Assembly (NCBI RefSeq): GCF_016899725.1
Contig: NZ_JACLYU010000004.1
Coordinates: forward strand, 1-64,000
Source: Bifidobacterium pullorum subsp. saeculare
GTDB taxonomy: Bacteria; Actinomycetota; Actinomycetes; Actinomycetales; Bifidobacteriaceae
Length of the DNA stretch: 64,000 nt
Reading direction: 5' to 3'
Below the pieces are notes generated by a model that saw only the letters and a list, made by a program, of their open reading frames with translations, made no database searches and was not told where the DNA came from. Of this stretch, positions 1 through 10,118 are shown in pieces (position 1 is the stretch's first letter; each line of letters opens with the position of its first letter). Made by a program: the position numbers and the translations under genes.

Positions 1-127
1 GATGGAACCACGTGAGAAGACAGGTCAAGCTCGACGGCATGACCCCGGTGGAATACCGGGACCGAGCCCTGCAAAAGGCAGCCTGACCGCTATGACTTAA
101 CAAGTCCAACTTCCGGGACGCAGTTCA
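1..127 (+). mobile_element. Right end of an IS3-family insertion sequence
   Basis: The window opens inside an insertion sequence whose left part lies outside. Seen: the last codons of an IS3-type transposase, a stop at 84-86, about 40 non-coding bases, then a terminal sequence finishing in ...GGGACGCAGTTCA at about 127. On the opposite strand this reads TGAACTGCGTCCCGG, the TGAACTG start being typical of bifidobacterial IS3-family ends. Coding sequence of an L-rhamnonate dehydratase resumes immediately at about 128, so the element interrupts that gene. IS3 elements normally make a 3-4 bp target duplication; it cannot be checked because the other end is not in the window. The exact boundary is good to within a few bases. 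Confidence 0.8.
3..86 (+). CDS. IS3-family transposase, C-terminal end only (5' end outside window)
   Basis: Only the last 27 codons are visible. They include the segment DGMTPVEYRDRAL before the stop, which matches the C-terminus common to IS3/IS150-type OrfB transposases, just after the DDE integrase core. No catalytic residues fall in the visible part. The remainder lies upstream of base 1, so whether the transposase is intact cannot be judged. Confidence 0.8.
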   Translation, partial: WNHVRRQVKLDGMTPVEYRDRALQKAA

Positions 128-686
128 CTTCTGGCTGATGTTCGACTGCTGGATGAGCCAGACCGTGAACTACGCGACCAAGCTCGCGCACGCGGCCGCC
201 CCTTACCACCTCAAGTGGATCGAGGAGTGCTTCCCGCCGAACCAGATCGACTCCTACCGTGAGCTCAAGAAGAACATGCCCGCCGGCATGCTCATGACCA
301 CCGGCGAGCACACCGGCACCCTGGAGGGTTTCAAGGAGCTCTCCGACGCCGGCGTGGACATCCTCCAGCCCGATGTCGGCTGGTGCGGCGGCGTGACCTC
401 CCTGTGCGAGATCGCGGCGATCGCCAAGTCGCGCGGCCAGCTGGTCGTGCCCCATGGCTCGTCCGTCTACTCGCACCACGCGGTGATCACGTTCACCAAC
501 ACCCCGTTCAGCGAGTTCCTCATGACCTCGCCCCATGCCGACTCCCTGCGCCCGCAGTTCGACCCGATCCTGGTCGGCGAGCCGGTGCCCGAGGGCGGCA
601 TCATCACCGCCGAGCAGCTGGACAAGCCCGGCTTCGGCGTGGAGCTCAACCGCGAGTGCCCGCTGGAGCGCCCGTTCACGCATTGA
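128..686 (+). pseudogene. rhmD: L-rhamnonate dehydratase, 5'-truncated by IS insertion
   Basis: This is the C-terminal barrel part of an enolase-superfamily dehydratase that converts L-rhamnonate to 2-keto-3-deoxy-L-rhamnonate in the non-phosphorylated rhamnose pathway. The open frame runs straight out of the IS end ([20 protein letters not shown] at about 129 onward). Visible catalytic elements are the metal-ligand Asp in LMFDCW, Glu in WIEEC, Glu-His in TTGEHTG and the His in [11 protein letters not shown]; the C-terminus [12 protein letters not shown] is characteristic of RhmD. The N-terminal capping domain and the first barrel strands are missing, roughly half the usual ~400 residues. They may survive on the far side of the IS. 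The nearest in-frame ATG is at 138, but a product from it would lack the capping domain. A broken aldolase of the same pathway follows. Confidence 0.85.
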
Positions 687-729
687 TCGGCGTGACTGAC
701 GGACAAACCGACGGACGGAAAGGAACACC

Positions 730-1523
730 ATGGCTTCCGTTGCACTCCCCCGCAACGAGTTCAAGGCAGCGATCAAGGAAGGCCGCCAGCTCAAGGGCCT
801 GTGGCTGGCGATGGGCTCGGCCACCTCGGCCGAAATCGCGGCCGAGGTCGGCTATGACTGGCTGCTCATCGACGGCGAGCACGGTCCGAACGACCTGACC
901 ACGATCCTCGGCCGAACGACCTGACCACGATCCTCGACCAGCTGCGCGCCGTGCACGGCTACCCCACCACCCCGGTGGTGCGCCCCGCCGACGCCGACCC
1001 GGTGCTGATCAAGCAGGTGCTCGACCTGGGCGCGCAGACGCTGCTGCTGCCGATGATCAACAACGCCGAGGAGGCGGAGCTGATGGTCAAGGCCATCAAC
1101 TACGCGCCCGAAGGCATCCGCGGCGTGGGCGGCGTGATCGCCCGCTCCGGCCGCTGGGGCCTTATCCCCGACTACATGCGCGACGCGAAGAAGGAACTCT
1201 GCCTCATCCTGCAGGTCGAGTCCCAGGAAGGTCTGGACAACATCGACGAGATCGCCGCCGTGGACGGCTACGACGCGATCTTCATCGGCCCAGCCGACCT
1301 CTCCGCCTCGCTCGGGCACCTGGATGACGCCGGCGCGATCCAAGACCAGGTCGCCTACGCCTTCGAACGCATCAAGGCACATGGCAAGGCCATCGGCTCG
1401 CTGGCCTTCGACCCCGAGACCGCGAAGCGCTACTTCGATTGGGGCGCCTCCTTCGTGGCCGTGGCCGGCGACACCGACATCTTCGTGCGTGGCCTCGCCG
1501 CGGAGCTCGAGCACTACCGCTGA
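730..1523 (+). pseudogene. rhmA: 2-keto-3-deoxy-L-rhamnonate aldolase (HpcH/HpaI family), frameshifted
   Basis: A class II HpcH/HpaI aldolase would cleave 2-keto-3-deoxy-L-rhamnonate to pyruvate and L-lactaldehyde. A good ribosome site (AAAGGA) precedes ATG 730. The first 60 codons read normally through the catalytic-His motif DGEHGPNDL, then a local tandem duplication at 886-936 shifts the frame and gives a stop at 922-924. The rest continues in the third frame from 912 to 1523 with family motifs (LPMINNAEEAEL, IRGVGG, LQVESQEGL, IFIGPADLSASLG, AVAGDTDIF). Without the duplication the protein would be about 256 residues, the normal length. Lying 43 bases after rhmD, it belongs to the same operon. 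Broken as written; an assembly slip at the repeat is the alternative. Confidence 0.88.
886..936 (+). repeat. Direct tandem duplication, 25 identical bases with a 26-base period
   Basis: Bases 886-910 and 912-936 are identical (both begin CCGAACGACCTGACCACG) and are separated by a single G at 911. Codon boundaries show that the first copy is in the aldolase frame and the second is displaced by two bases, which causes the premature stop. Deleting one 26-base period restores one continuous reading frame. Confidence 0.95.
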
Positions 1524-1533
1524 GTTCCGATCG

Positions 1534-1624
1534 GCGTTGTGGCCGCGCCGCACGTGGCGCCGCCACAACGCTTCCGCCGCCGGGCGGCCCGTTCCTCGCC
1601 TCGCGCGGGGCGGGCTGCCCGGCG
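1534..1624 (+). terminator. Two consecutive GC-rich hairpins after the aldolase
   Basis: Hairpin 1 pairs GCGTTGTGGC (1534-1543) with GCCACAACGC (1562-1571), and inner GCGCC/GGCGC also pair. Hairpin 2 pairs 1575-1589 with 1610-1624 (CCGCCGGGCGGCCCG with its near-complement, one G-U). There is no long T run. They end the rhamnose operon and separate it from the IclR gene. Confidence 0.6.
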
Positions 1625-1648
1625 GTTCTGCATCTAGGATGATGCCCC

Positions 1649-2440
1649 ATGATTGACGATGACGATTCCCCCGTCGTGCCCGGCACACAGACCTTGGCGA
1701 ACGGCTTGAAGGTGCTGGAGGCCGTCGCCGAAGGCTCCTCCACGCTCGCCCAGGTGACGCAGGCCACCGGTCTGTCCCGGTCCACCGCGCATCGGCTCAT
1801 CCAGGCGCTGCGCAACGCACGCTATCTGCGCGACGCCGCCGACGGCTCGCTGGCACTCGGCCCGATGCTCATCGAGCTCGGGTTCCTCGCCCGCGACCAG
1901 GTCTCGCTGCAGGGCGTGGCGCGCCCGATCCTGCTCGACCTCGCCGAGGAGACCAAGGACACGGTCCACCTGGCCATCGAGGCCGAGGGCGAATGCCTGT
2001 ACTTGGACAAGGTGCGGGGCAGCCGCAACGTGGAGATCCGCTCGTGGCCGGGCGTGCGCATGCCGCTGACCTACACCGGTATCGGCAAGGCGTTGCTGCT
2101 GGAGTCCCCCGACCGGTGGGAGGCGCAGTTCCTCGCCGACCGGGCGCGCATGGAGCGCCAGCCCCAGCACGACTTCGCCAGCACGCAGGCCTTCCTCAAG
2201 GCGATGGCCGTGTACGCCGAACAGGGCTTCGCCTGCGACCTGGAGGAGAACGAGCAGGGCATCCGCTGCGTGGCCGCGCCGATCCACGACGCCACCGGGC
2301 GTGTGGCCGGCGCCATCTCCGTCTCCGGCATGGTGCAGGTGATGCCACCGCGGCGCATGCGGCAGCTGGGACCGATGGTGCGCGCCGCCGCGGACCGCAT
2401 CAGCGCCGAGCTCGGTCACCGTCCGCGCCGCCAAGGCTGA
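1649..2440 (+). CDS. IclR-family transcriptional regulator, probably of the rhamnose locus
   Basis: 263 residues, intact. The N-terminal winged helix-turn-helix (about residues 12-75, with TLAQVTQATGLSRSTAHRLI as the recognition region) is followed by the IclR effector-binding domain (about 90-250; typical segments LDKVRGSRNVEIRSWPG, PLTYTGIGKALL and the C-terminal GAISVSGM). IclR proteins bind operators as dimers and sense small carbon acids or sugar derivatives. It lies on the same strand 125 bases after the broken rhamnonate aldolase and behind two hairpins, so it is probably transcribed separately. Its likely job, from context only, is control of the rhamnose genes. A weak ribosome site precedes ATG 1649. 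The regulator has stayed intact while two enzymes of its presumed target operon are broken. Confidence 0.85.
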   Translation: MIDDDDSPVVPGTQTLANGLKVLEAVAEGSSTLAQVTQATGLSRSTAHRLIQALRNARYLRDAADGSLALGPMLIELGFLARDQVSLQGVARPILLDLAEETKDTVHLAIEAEGECLYLDKVRGSRNVEIRSWPGVRMPLTYTGIGKALLLESPDRWEAQFLADRARMERQPQHDFASTQAFLKAMAVYAEQGFACDLEENEQGIRCVAAPIHDATGRVAGAISVSGMVQVMPPRRMRQLGPMVRAAADRISAELGHRPRRQG

Positions 2441-2506
2441 GGGAACGGCCGCAGCGCCCGCGAGACGCCCCATCGAACGCCGGCCGGTCCGCCACCCGAC
2501 CGGCGT

Positions 2507-3919
2507 TCAGAACAGCTCGGCCTGTGCGAAGCCGTCGTCGCCGGCCAAGGCCGCTTGGGAGGACGGGGTGAACGCGCCCACGCCGTCGGCGGCGAGGCGG
2601 GCGGAGGCGGCGGCCGACGCGGCGCGCAGGTCGCCGTCGAGCAGCACCGCGTCGGGCGAGACGAGGAACATGCGCTCGTTGACGCCGGCCAGGTACAGCC
2701 CGTCGAGTCCCTCCACGCGAGACAGGGCCACGTAGCCCATGCCGGGCGCGAAGGTGCGCCTCAGGTCCATGACGGCGCGGTCGAGTGTCATGCCCTGCGA
2801 TTTGTGGATGGTGATGCCCCACGCGCAGCGCAACGGCACCTGGCTGACGGAGGCGAGCACGGTGTCGCCGTCCATCATCTCCCACGTAGCCTGCCGCATC
2901 GTCACGATGCTGCCGTTCTCGAACTCGACGATGGGCCAGCCGCCCTTGGCCTCGGACGCGAAACCGCGCACCGTGCCCAGCGAGCCGTTGACGTACTGGT
3001 GGTCCTGGTCGTTGCGCAGCGCCATCACGGCCGCGCCCTCCTTGAGCACCAGGCGCTGCGGGGCGAGCATGGTGCGCTTGAGCCGGTCCACCAGGTCCAC
3101 CTGCCCCGCCTGCTCGGCGTGGAACTCGTGCTCCTCAGCCGGCAGCTGGGCGAGACGAAGGTCGTTGAGGGAGTCGGCCTGCCGGTTGACCGGGAACAGA
3201 TGCGTGGCCACTTGGCCCGGCCCGGGCACCGCGCCCAGGCGGGTGAGGAGCACGTCGTGGTCCTCCTGGGTGACCTGCCCCTCGCGGATGTCGGTGAGGA
3301 CGGCCAGGAGGCGGCCGTCGTCCTGGCGGTGCTGCTCCGTCAGATAGCAGACGATGGGGGCCAGCTCCTGCCAGACCAGCGACTCGGTGACGAATCCCTC
3401 GGGGTTAAGTCCGGCCTTCGCGTACCGTTCGCGGGATTCCAGGAACTCCGCGGAGGGGACGATGAGGTCGCGGTTGCGCCCGGAGACGCTCACCGGCGGC
3501 AGCTGGAAGAAATCGCCGGACAGCACCACCTGCAGGCCGCCGAAGGGGCGCGGGTCGCGCCGCAGCTCCCTGCAGACGCGGTCGACCATGTCGAACAGCC
3601 AGGCGTGCATCATCGACACCTCGTCGATGACGAGGATGTCAGTGGCTTGGATCTTGCGGCGACGCCGCGTCTTGATGCGCTTGAGCAGTCCGTCGGTCAG
3701 CGCCGTGGCCACGCCCACGCCGCTCCACGAGTGGATGGTCTGGCCGTTGATATGCGTGGCGGCGATGCCGGTGGAGGCGGTGACGGCCACGTTCGCGCCA
3801 TCGGCGCGCGCCTGGCGGATGAACTCGTTGAGCACGTAGGTCTTGCCGGCGCCGGGCGCGCCGGTCAGGAACACGTTCGCGCCGGCGTTGAGGATGGCGA
3901 GGGCTTCGGACTGGCGCAT
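2507..3919 (-). CDS. PIF1-like ATP-dependent DNA helicase
   Basis: 470 residues. Superfamily 1B helicase features in order: Walker A GAPGAGKT near residue 20; motif Ia TASTGIAA; Walker B VIDEVSMM near 98; motif III LSGDFFQLPPV; and the C-terminal GITIHKSQGMTLD and YVALSRVEGLDGLYL characteristic of PIF1/RecD-type helicases (UvrD_C_2 region). PIF1 enzymes unwind DNA 5' to 3' and remove G-quadruplexes, R-loops or stalled complexes. The gene starts 9 bases after the orn stop and has a poor ribosome site of its own, so it is probably translated with orn in one operon. No nuclease or extra domain is attached. Confidence 0.88.
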   Translation of the reverse strand: MRQSEALAILNAGANVFLTGAPGAGKTYVLNEFIRQARADGANVAVTASTGIAATHINGQTIHSWSGVGVATALTDGLLKRIKTRRRRKIQATDILVIDEVSMMHAWLFDMVDRVCRELRRDPRPFGGLQVVLSGDFFQLPPVSVSGRNRDLIVPSAEFLESRERYAKAGLNPEGFVTESLVWQELAPIVCYLTEQHRQDDGRLLAVLTDIREGQVTQEDHDVLLTRLGAVPGPGQVATHLFPVNRQADSLNDLRLAQLPAEEHEFHAEQAGQVDLVDRLKRTMLAPQRLVLKEGAAVMALRNDQDHQYVNGSLGTVRGFASEAKGGWPIVEFENGSIVTMRQATWEMMDGDTVLASVSQVPLRCAWGITIHKSQGMTLDRAVMDLRRTFAPGMGYVALSRVEGLDGLYLAGVNERMFLVSPDAVLLDGDLRAASAAASARLAADGVGAFTPSSQAALAGDDGFAQAELF

Positions 3920-3928
3920 GCTGCCCGC

Positions 3929-4585
3929 TCACTCAGCCGCGCGAAGCAGGCTGGTGGCCTCGATCTCGCCGGCGATGGCCTTCGCCTCGGCCGTGTCCGG
4001 CCCGGGGACCGGCGCCATGAAGGCCTTGCGGTAGTAGCGCAGCTCGTCCAGCGATTCGATGATGTCCGCCAGGGCGCGGTGCCCGCCGTTCTTGGGCGGA
4101 CGGTTGAGGTATACGTCCGGGTACCAGCGGCGGGCCAGCTCCTTGAACGTGGAGACGTCGATCGTGCGGTAATGCAGGTGACTCATCAGGCCGGGCATGT
4201 AATGGTCGAGGAACTTCTTGTCGGAGCCGATGGTGTTGCCGGCGAGCAGCGGACGCACCCCCTCCGGTGTGAAACGCTTGACATACTCGGTGACCTTCGC
4301 CTCGGCCTCGGCCAGCGGCAGGCCATGCTCCCATTCGTCGATGAGCCCGGAGCGGGTGTGCATCTGGCGCACGAAGTCGTTCATATGGTCCACGGCCGCC
4401 TGGCTGGGCTTGATCACGTAGTCCACGCCCTCGTCCAGCACGGTGAGGTCGAAGTCGGTGGGCACCACGCTCACCTCCACGAGCTCGTCACCACCGAAGA
4501 TGTCAAGCCCGGTCATCTCGCAGTCGATCCAAATCAGGCGCGATTCCTTCGCGCTGTACACCTCGCCGTCGTGCGCATCCACCAT
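3929..4585 (-). CDS. orn: Oligoribonuclease
   Basis: 218 residues with the chosen start. A DEDDh 3'-5' exoribonuclease that degrades 2-5 nucleotide RNAs, including pGpG, to mononucleotides. Motif ExoI is [11 protein letters not shown], ExoII is [18 protein letters not shown] and ExoIII is [21 protein letters not shown] with the catalytic His. The start at 4585 (MVDAHDG) is preferred over an in-frame ATG 39 bases upstream because AAGGAG lies about ten bases before it. The PIF1-like helicase gene follows 9 bases downstream. A strong hairpin separates orn from guaB upstream. Orn is usually essential in actinobacteria. Confidence 0.93.
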   Translation of the reverse strand: MVDAHDGEVYSAKESRLIWIDCEMTGLDIFGGDELVEVSVVPTDFDLTVLDEGVDYVIKPSQAAVDHMNDFVRQMHTRSGLIDEWEHGLPLAEAEAKVTEYVKRFTPEGVRPLLAGNTIGSDKKFLDHYMPGLMSHLHYRTIDVSTFKELARRWYPDVYLNRPPKNGGHRALADIIESLDELRYYRKAFMAPVPGPDTAEAKAIAGEIEATSLLRAAE

Positions 4586-4664
4586 CTGCCTCGTCTCCTT
4601 CCGATGCCGGCCCATGCCGGGCATCCGTCGTCGCCAACGGAACGCTTCAGCCTACCACCATAGA

Positions 4665-4703
4665 CGAACGACCGCTTCCCCGGGTCGGGGAAGCGGTCGT
4701 TCG
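4665..4703 (-). terminator. Hairpin terminator of guaB
   Basis: A perfect 17-bp stem (4665-4681 with 4687-4703; CGAACGACCGCTTCCCC and its complement) with a 5-base loop, 19 bases past the guaB stop. There is no real T tail on either strand. It lies between guaB and orn, which share a strand. Confidence 0.75.
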
Positions 4704-4721
4704 ATCGCTGTCCGTCTTCCG

Positions 4722-6359
<1,638 letters not shown>

Positions 6360-7622
6360 TCAGCCGGCCTGCGCCGGGGCGGGGGCACCGGGGCCGTCGC
6401 CGGAATCTGTCTCGTCGGATGGCTCGTCGGCGACGCCGGTTCCGACCGCCTTCCGGCCCGCCCCCCGGCGGACCGACGCCGCGTGGTGCGCCTGCTGGCG
6501 CGCCATCGCGAGCGCGGCGTTCTCCTCGGCGATGTCGGGCAGCCGGTGCCGCAGATACGGGTACAGGGTGGCGACGGTGAGCACGGCCGCGGCGGCCGTC
6601 ATGCCCAGGGCCACATGCCATGCCTTGAAGAAGAGGATGAACAGCGAGCCGAAGGCGATGAGCGCCGCCCACGCCCACAGGATCGACACGGCGCCGCGCA
6701 CGGTGTGGCCGATCTTGAGCATGCGGTGGTGCAGGTGCATGCGGTCGGGGTGCATCGGCGACTGGCCGTGCGCCAGGCGGCGCACGATGGCCATGCACAT
6801 GTCGAGCACCGGCAGGAACAGCACAAGGAGCGGCAGCAGGATCGGCATGAACGCGGGCAGGTACAGGCTGGTGTGCACGGAGGCGGGGTCGATGTGCCCG
6901 GTCATCACAATGGACGCGCAGGTGATGAGGTAGCCCAGCAGCATGGATCCGGAGTCGCCCATGAACAGCTTGGCCGGATGCCAGTTGTGCATGAGGAAAC
7001 CCACGCAGATGCCCACGAGCGCCACGTCGATGAGCGTGGCCATCGAGGCGTAGGAGGGCGAGGAGCGCGCGAGGATGTACGAGTAGATCGCGAAGGCGAT
7101 GCCGCCAATCGCCACGATGCCGGAGGCCAAGCCGTCCAGGCCGTCCACGAAGTTCACCGCGTTGATCGAGGCGACGATGAGGATGGCGGTGATCGCCATC
7201 GACAGGCTCGGCGAGGCGGTGACCAGGCTGCCCAGCGGCAGCGAGATGATCTGCAGGCCGCCCCACGCCACGAACACGGAGATGAGCAGCTGCCCAGCGA
7301 GCTTGAGCATCCAGTCGAGGTCCCACAGGTCGTCGGCCATGCCCAGCAGGCAGATCATCACGGCGCCGGCCAGGATGACCCACACCTGCTGGCTGCCTTG
7401 GAACAGGCCCTGCACGAAGGGGATGTGGCTAGCGAACAGGATCGCCACGGTGAATCCAACGAGCATGCCCAGGCCGCCCATGCGCGGGGTGGGCACGGTG
7501 TGCACGTCGCGTTTGCGCACCTCGCCGACCGCGCCGATCTCGATGGCGAGATGGCGGATGATCGGGGTGACCAGATAGGTGGCGCCGCCGGCGATGGCGG
7601 CGATGAGCAGATAGATCCTCAC
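6360..7622 (-). CDS. wecA: Polyprenyl-phosphate sugar-1-phosphate transferase (WecA/TagO/MraY family)
   Basis: 420 residues, about eleven membrane segments. Family members transfer GlcNAc-1-phosphate (or a related sugar) from the UDP-sugar to undecaprenyl- or decaprenyl-phosphate, starting cell-wall polysaccharide synthesis. Motifs: GMADDLWDLDW near residue 85, NAVNFVDGLDGLASG near 150, LFMGDSGSMLLGY near 205 and the HLHHRML His cluster. The GTG start at 7622 overlaps the stop of the preceding gene as GTGA; an upstream extension of this frame is only a shadow of that gene. The polar C-terminal tail (about 60 residues, Ala/Gly/Asp-rich) is probably disordered. The gene order prfA-prmC-tsaC-wecA is conserved in actinobacteria. 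The exact sugar substrate is not readable from sequence. Confidence 0.88.
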   Translation of the reverse strand: MRIYLLIAAIAGGATYLVTPIIRHLAIEIGAVGEVRKRDVHTVPTPRMGGLGMLVGFTVAILFASHIPFVQGLFQGSQQVWVILAGAVMICLLGMADDLWDLDWMLKLAGQLLISVFVAWGGLQIISLPLGSLVTASPSLSMAITAILIVASINAVNFVDGLDGLASGIVAIGGIAFAIYSYILARSSPSYASMATLIDVALVGICVGFLMHNWHPAKLFMGDSGSMLLGYLITCASIVMTGHIDPASVHTSLYLPAFMPILLPLLVLFLPVLDMCMAIVRRLAHGQSPMHPDRMHLHHRMLKIGHTVRGAVSILWAWAALIAFGSLFILFFKAWHVALGMTAAAAVLTVATLYPYLRHRLPDIAEENAALAMARQQAHHAASVRRGAGRKAVGTGVADEPSDETDSGDGPGAPAPAQAG

Positions 7623-8317
7623 GCGGCGGCCCCCTCGCCCAGCGAGCCGCCGTTGACGTGCAGCGCGGCGTGGATGGCGCCGGCCGGGATCACGCCTTCC
7701 CTGAGGATGGCGATGCCGTCGCACCCGTAGGGGTCGGCGGCGACCACGGTGCTGGACACATGCCCCTGGGTGGGGCCGCCGTCCAGATACAGGTCGATTG
7801 CGTCGCCGAAGGCGGCCTGCGCCTCCTCGACGGTCTGCGCCGATTCGTCGCCGGAACGGTTGGCACTGGAGGCCGCGAGCGGGCCGGTGGCCTCCAGGAT
7901 GCGCAACGAGAGGGCCGAGTTGGGCACGCGGATGCCCTGCGTGCCGGGCCGGCCGTCCGCCGTGTCGGCCAGGGTGGCGAGCGTGCAGCCGGCCCCGGCG
8001 ACGGCGATCGGGGAGAACGCGCCGGGCAGGAACGCCGCGGCGAGCCGGTTGAGCGGAGCGGGCAGTTCGAGGCGCAGCTCCGCCATCTGGCCCTCGTTGG
8101 CGAGCAGCACCTGCAGCGGCTTGTACCGGGGACGACCCTTGAGCTCGTAGATGCGGGCGATGGCCGCCTCGTTGCGCGGGTCGCAGGCCACGCCGTACAC
8201 CGTGTCCGTGGGCACGACCACCAGTCCGCCGTCGCGCACGACGCGGGCCGCCTCCTCGAGTGCCGCCCCGTCCGCCGCCTTCATCACCGCGCTCATGTCC
8301 GCCGCCTTCCCGTGCAT
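7619..8317 (-). CDS. tsaC: L-threonylcarbamoyladenylate synthase (Sua5/YrdC/TsaC)
   Basis: 232 residues. Makes threonylcarbamoyl-AMP from Thr, bicarbonate and ATP for the t6A37 modification of ANN-decoding tRNAs. YrdC-fold signatures: VVVPTDTVYGVACDP near residue 35, ELKGRPRYKPLQVLL near 58, PGTQGIRVPNS and SSANRSGDES. There is no long C-terminal Sua5 domain, so it is the short TsaC/YwlC-like form. ATG 8317 is taken; ATG 8296 (MSAVMK) has a better-spaced GGAAGG and may be the true start. Its stop overlaps the wecA start by 4 bases, so the two are translationally coupled. Confidence 0.92.
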   Translation of the reverse strand: MHGKAADMSAVMKAADGAALEEAARVVRDGGLVVVPTDTVYGVACDPRNEAAIARIYELKGRPRYKPLQVLLANEGQMAELRLELPAPLNRLAAAFLPGAFSPIAVAGAGCTLATLADTADGRPGTQGIRVPNSALSLRILEATGPLAASSANRSGDESAQTVEEAQAAFGDAIDLYLDGGPTQGHVSSTVVAADPYGCDGIAILREGVIPAGAIHAALHVNGGSLGEGAAA

Positions 8318-8440
8318 CCGTAAAGAACCTTAGGTCCATCATTGCACCATCGCGCCGCGACGAGCGGGGCGGTCCGATTCCGGGGAACGTCGATGGTAGC
8401 GTGGTCCCTGCCATGAACCGTCGCCCAAGGAGGGTTTCCG

Positions 8441-9118
8441 ATGACCGATGAGATGACCGCCGCTGCCGCCGTGCCGCCGGTCGAGCCGCGCCAGCCGCGC
8501 CGATCCGAGCGCGAGGAGATGCTGGACGGCAAGCTGTACGACGCCTCCGATCCGCAGCTGGCGGCGCTGCGGGACAAGGCCGCGGACCTGTGCTCGCGCT
8601 TCAACGCGCTGCCGCGCGGCGCCACGGCCGAGCGCGCCGCGGTGCTCGACGAGCTGCTGCCCAGCCACGGCAAGGCCCTGGACGTGTTGGGCCCGGTGTT
8701 CTTCGATTACGGCTGCCACACCACAATCGGCGACCGCGTGTTCGCGAACTTCAACTTCACGGTGCTTGACTGCGCGCCGGTGACGATCGGCGACGACGTG
8801 CTCTTTGGCCCGAACGTCTCGCTGCTGCCGCCGATGCACCCGCTGCGCTGGCAGGACCGCAACGTGCGCGAGCGCGAGGACGGCTCGACCTATGACTATG
8901 AGTACGGCAAGCCGATCGTGATCGGCTCCAACTGCTGGTTCGGCGGCAATGTGACCGTACTCGGCGGCGTGACGATCGGCGAGGGCTGCGTGATCGGCGC
9001 GGGCGCCGTGGTCACCAGGGACATCCCGCCGAACTCGGTGGCGGTGGGCAATCCGGCGCGCGTGATCAGGACGATCACGGACGCCGACGCCAGCGTGTAC
9101 CAGGATTACGCCCGCTGA
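8441..9118 (+). CDS. Sugar O-acetyltransferase (maltose/galactoside acetyltransferase family)
   Basis: 225 residues with a strong ribosome site (AAGGAGG) before ATG 8441. The N-terminal Maac domain (about 25-75; REEMLDGKLYDASDPQL) is followed by the left-handed parallel beta helix of hexapeptide acyltransferases (about 90-205; TTIGDRVFANFNF, IGDDVLFGPNVSLLPPMHP with the catalytic His, IGSNCWFGGNVTVLGGVTIG, IGAGAVVTRDIPPNSVAVGNP). These enzymes acetylate sugars from acetyl-CoA, often as detoxification. The gene lies on the opposite strand inside the otherwise collinear prmC-tsaC block, so it looks like an insertion into a conserved actinobacterial cluster. Confidence 0.9.
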   Translation: MTDEMTAAAAVPPVEPRQPRRSEREEMLDGKLYDASDPQLAALRDKAADLCSRFNALPRGATAERAAVLDELLPSHGKALDVLGPVFFDYGCHTTIGDRVFANFNFTVLDCAPVTIGDDVLFGPNVSLLPPMHPLRWQDRNVREREDGSTYDYEYGKPIVIGSNCWFGGNVTVLGGVTIGEGCVIGAGAVVTRDIPPNSVAVGNPARVIRTITDADASVYQDYAR

Positions 9119-9131
9119 CGGAACCGGCCGC

Positions 9132-10118
9132 TCAGGCCTTCGTCGCGGTCAGGAACCGGGGGCGGCCGGCCAGGTCGAGACCGGTCGAGGCCGTGGCGAA
9201 GCCGTGGTCGAGGGCGTAGTCGCACAGCGCGGCGTCCTGGCTCACGTCATGCTCCATCACCAGCAGGCCGCCGGGGCGCAGCAGCGCCGCGGCCCGGCCG
9301 ATGATGCGCTCGGGCAGGGCCAGGCCGTCGTCGGAGCCGCCGTACAGGGCAAGCTCGGGATCGTAGTCGCGCACCTCGGGCTGGCCGGGGATGGCCGCGC
9401 GCGGCACATAGGGCGGGTTGGACACGACGGCGTCGAGGCTGCCGTCGAGCTGACGCAACACGGCCGGATCGGTGGCGTCGCCGGAGACCAGATGGTAGCG
9501 TCCGGCGGCCGCGGTCCCCTCCCCCAGCACCTCGCGGCGGTTGCGCTCGGTCCAGGTGAGCGCGCGGTCGGAGAGTTCGACGGCCCACACCTCGCTGCCA
9601 GGGACCTCGGTGACGACGGACAGGCCGACGGCGCCGCTGCCGGCGCACAGGTCCGCGACGCGCGGCTGGCCGAGGCCCTGCGCGGCGAGCCAGTCGAGCG
9701 CGGCCTGCACCACGGTCTCGGTCTCCGCCCGTGGGATGAACACGCCCGGCCCGACCTTGAGGTCGAGCCAGCGGAACGGGGCGTGCCCGACGATGAGCTG
9801 CAGCGGTTCGCGGGCGGCGCGGCGCGCGACCATCATGCGCAGGGTGGGCAGGGCGGCGGCCCAGCGGCAGCGGCGGCCGGCGTCGGGGTCGGAGGCGGCG
9901 CTGGCATTGTCATCCCCGTCGACGAATCCGGCGGACTCGCCCATGAGCAGGGCCAGGTCCACCTCGTGCAGGTCGCAGCCGGCGGCCTCGGCCATGAGCA
10001 GCTTGGCGTCATGGGCGGGGGTGTCGACTCCGGCGGCGCGCAACGTGGCGGCGGCCCCGTTGATCACGTCGGCGAGGGAGGGGGCGGGCTTCGGCGCAGC
10101 CATCCCGGCCCCGCTCAT
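9132..10118 (-). CDS. prmC: Release-factor glutamine N5-methyltransferase
   Basis: 328 residues. Methylates the Gln of the GGQ motif in RF1/RF2 using S-adenosylmethionine. The N-terminal substrate-binding domain (about 1-110) includes RREPLQ-like ARREPLQ spelled [18 protein letters not shown] motif I is [14 protein letters not shown] and the catalytic signature SNPPYVP lies near residue 232. Start ATG 10118 overlaps the prfA stop as ATGA, so the enzyme is coupled to its substrate RF1. An acidic insert ([17 protein letters not shown]) lies in the N-terminal domain and is not typical of the family. Confidence 0.93.
   Translation of the reverse strand: MSGAGMAAPKPAPSLADVINGAAATLRAAGVDTPAHDAKLLMAEAAGCDLHEVDLALLMGESAGFVDGDDNASAASDPDAGRRCRWAAALPTLRMMVARRAAREPLQLIVGHAPFRWLDLKVGPGVFIPRAETETVVQAALDWLAAQGLGQPRVADLCAGSGAVGLSVVTEVPGSEVWAVELSDRALTWTERNRREVLGEGTAAAGRYHLVSGDATDPAVLRQLDGSLDAVVSNPPYVPRAAIPGQPEVRDYDPELALYGGSDDGLALPERIIGRAAALLRPGGLLVMEHDVSQDAALCDYALDHGFATASTGLDLAGRPRFLTATKA

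Noticed and set aside
2555..4663. Long plus-strand open frame (about 700 codons) opposite the helicase and orn
   Set aside because: No ribosome site or protein family; it is the antisense of two well-identified genes and results from the high G+C of third codon positions.
7623..8414. Possible N-terminal fusion extending the wecA-like frame upstream by about 260 codons
   Set aside because: The extension overlaps tsaC in another frame and reads as Arg/Gly-rich nonsense; the GTG at 7622 in a GTGA overlap is the natural start.
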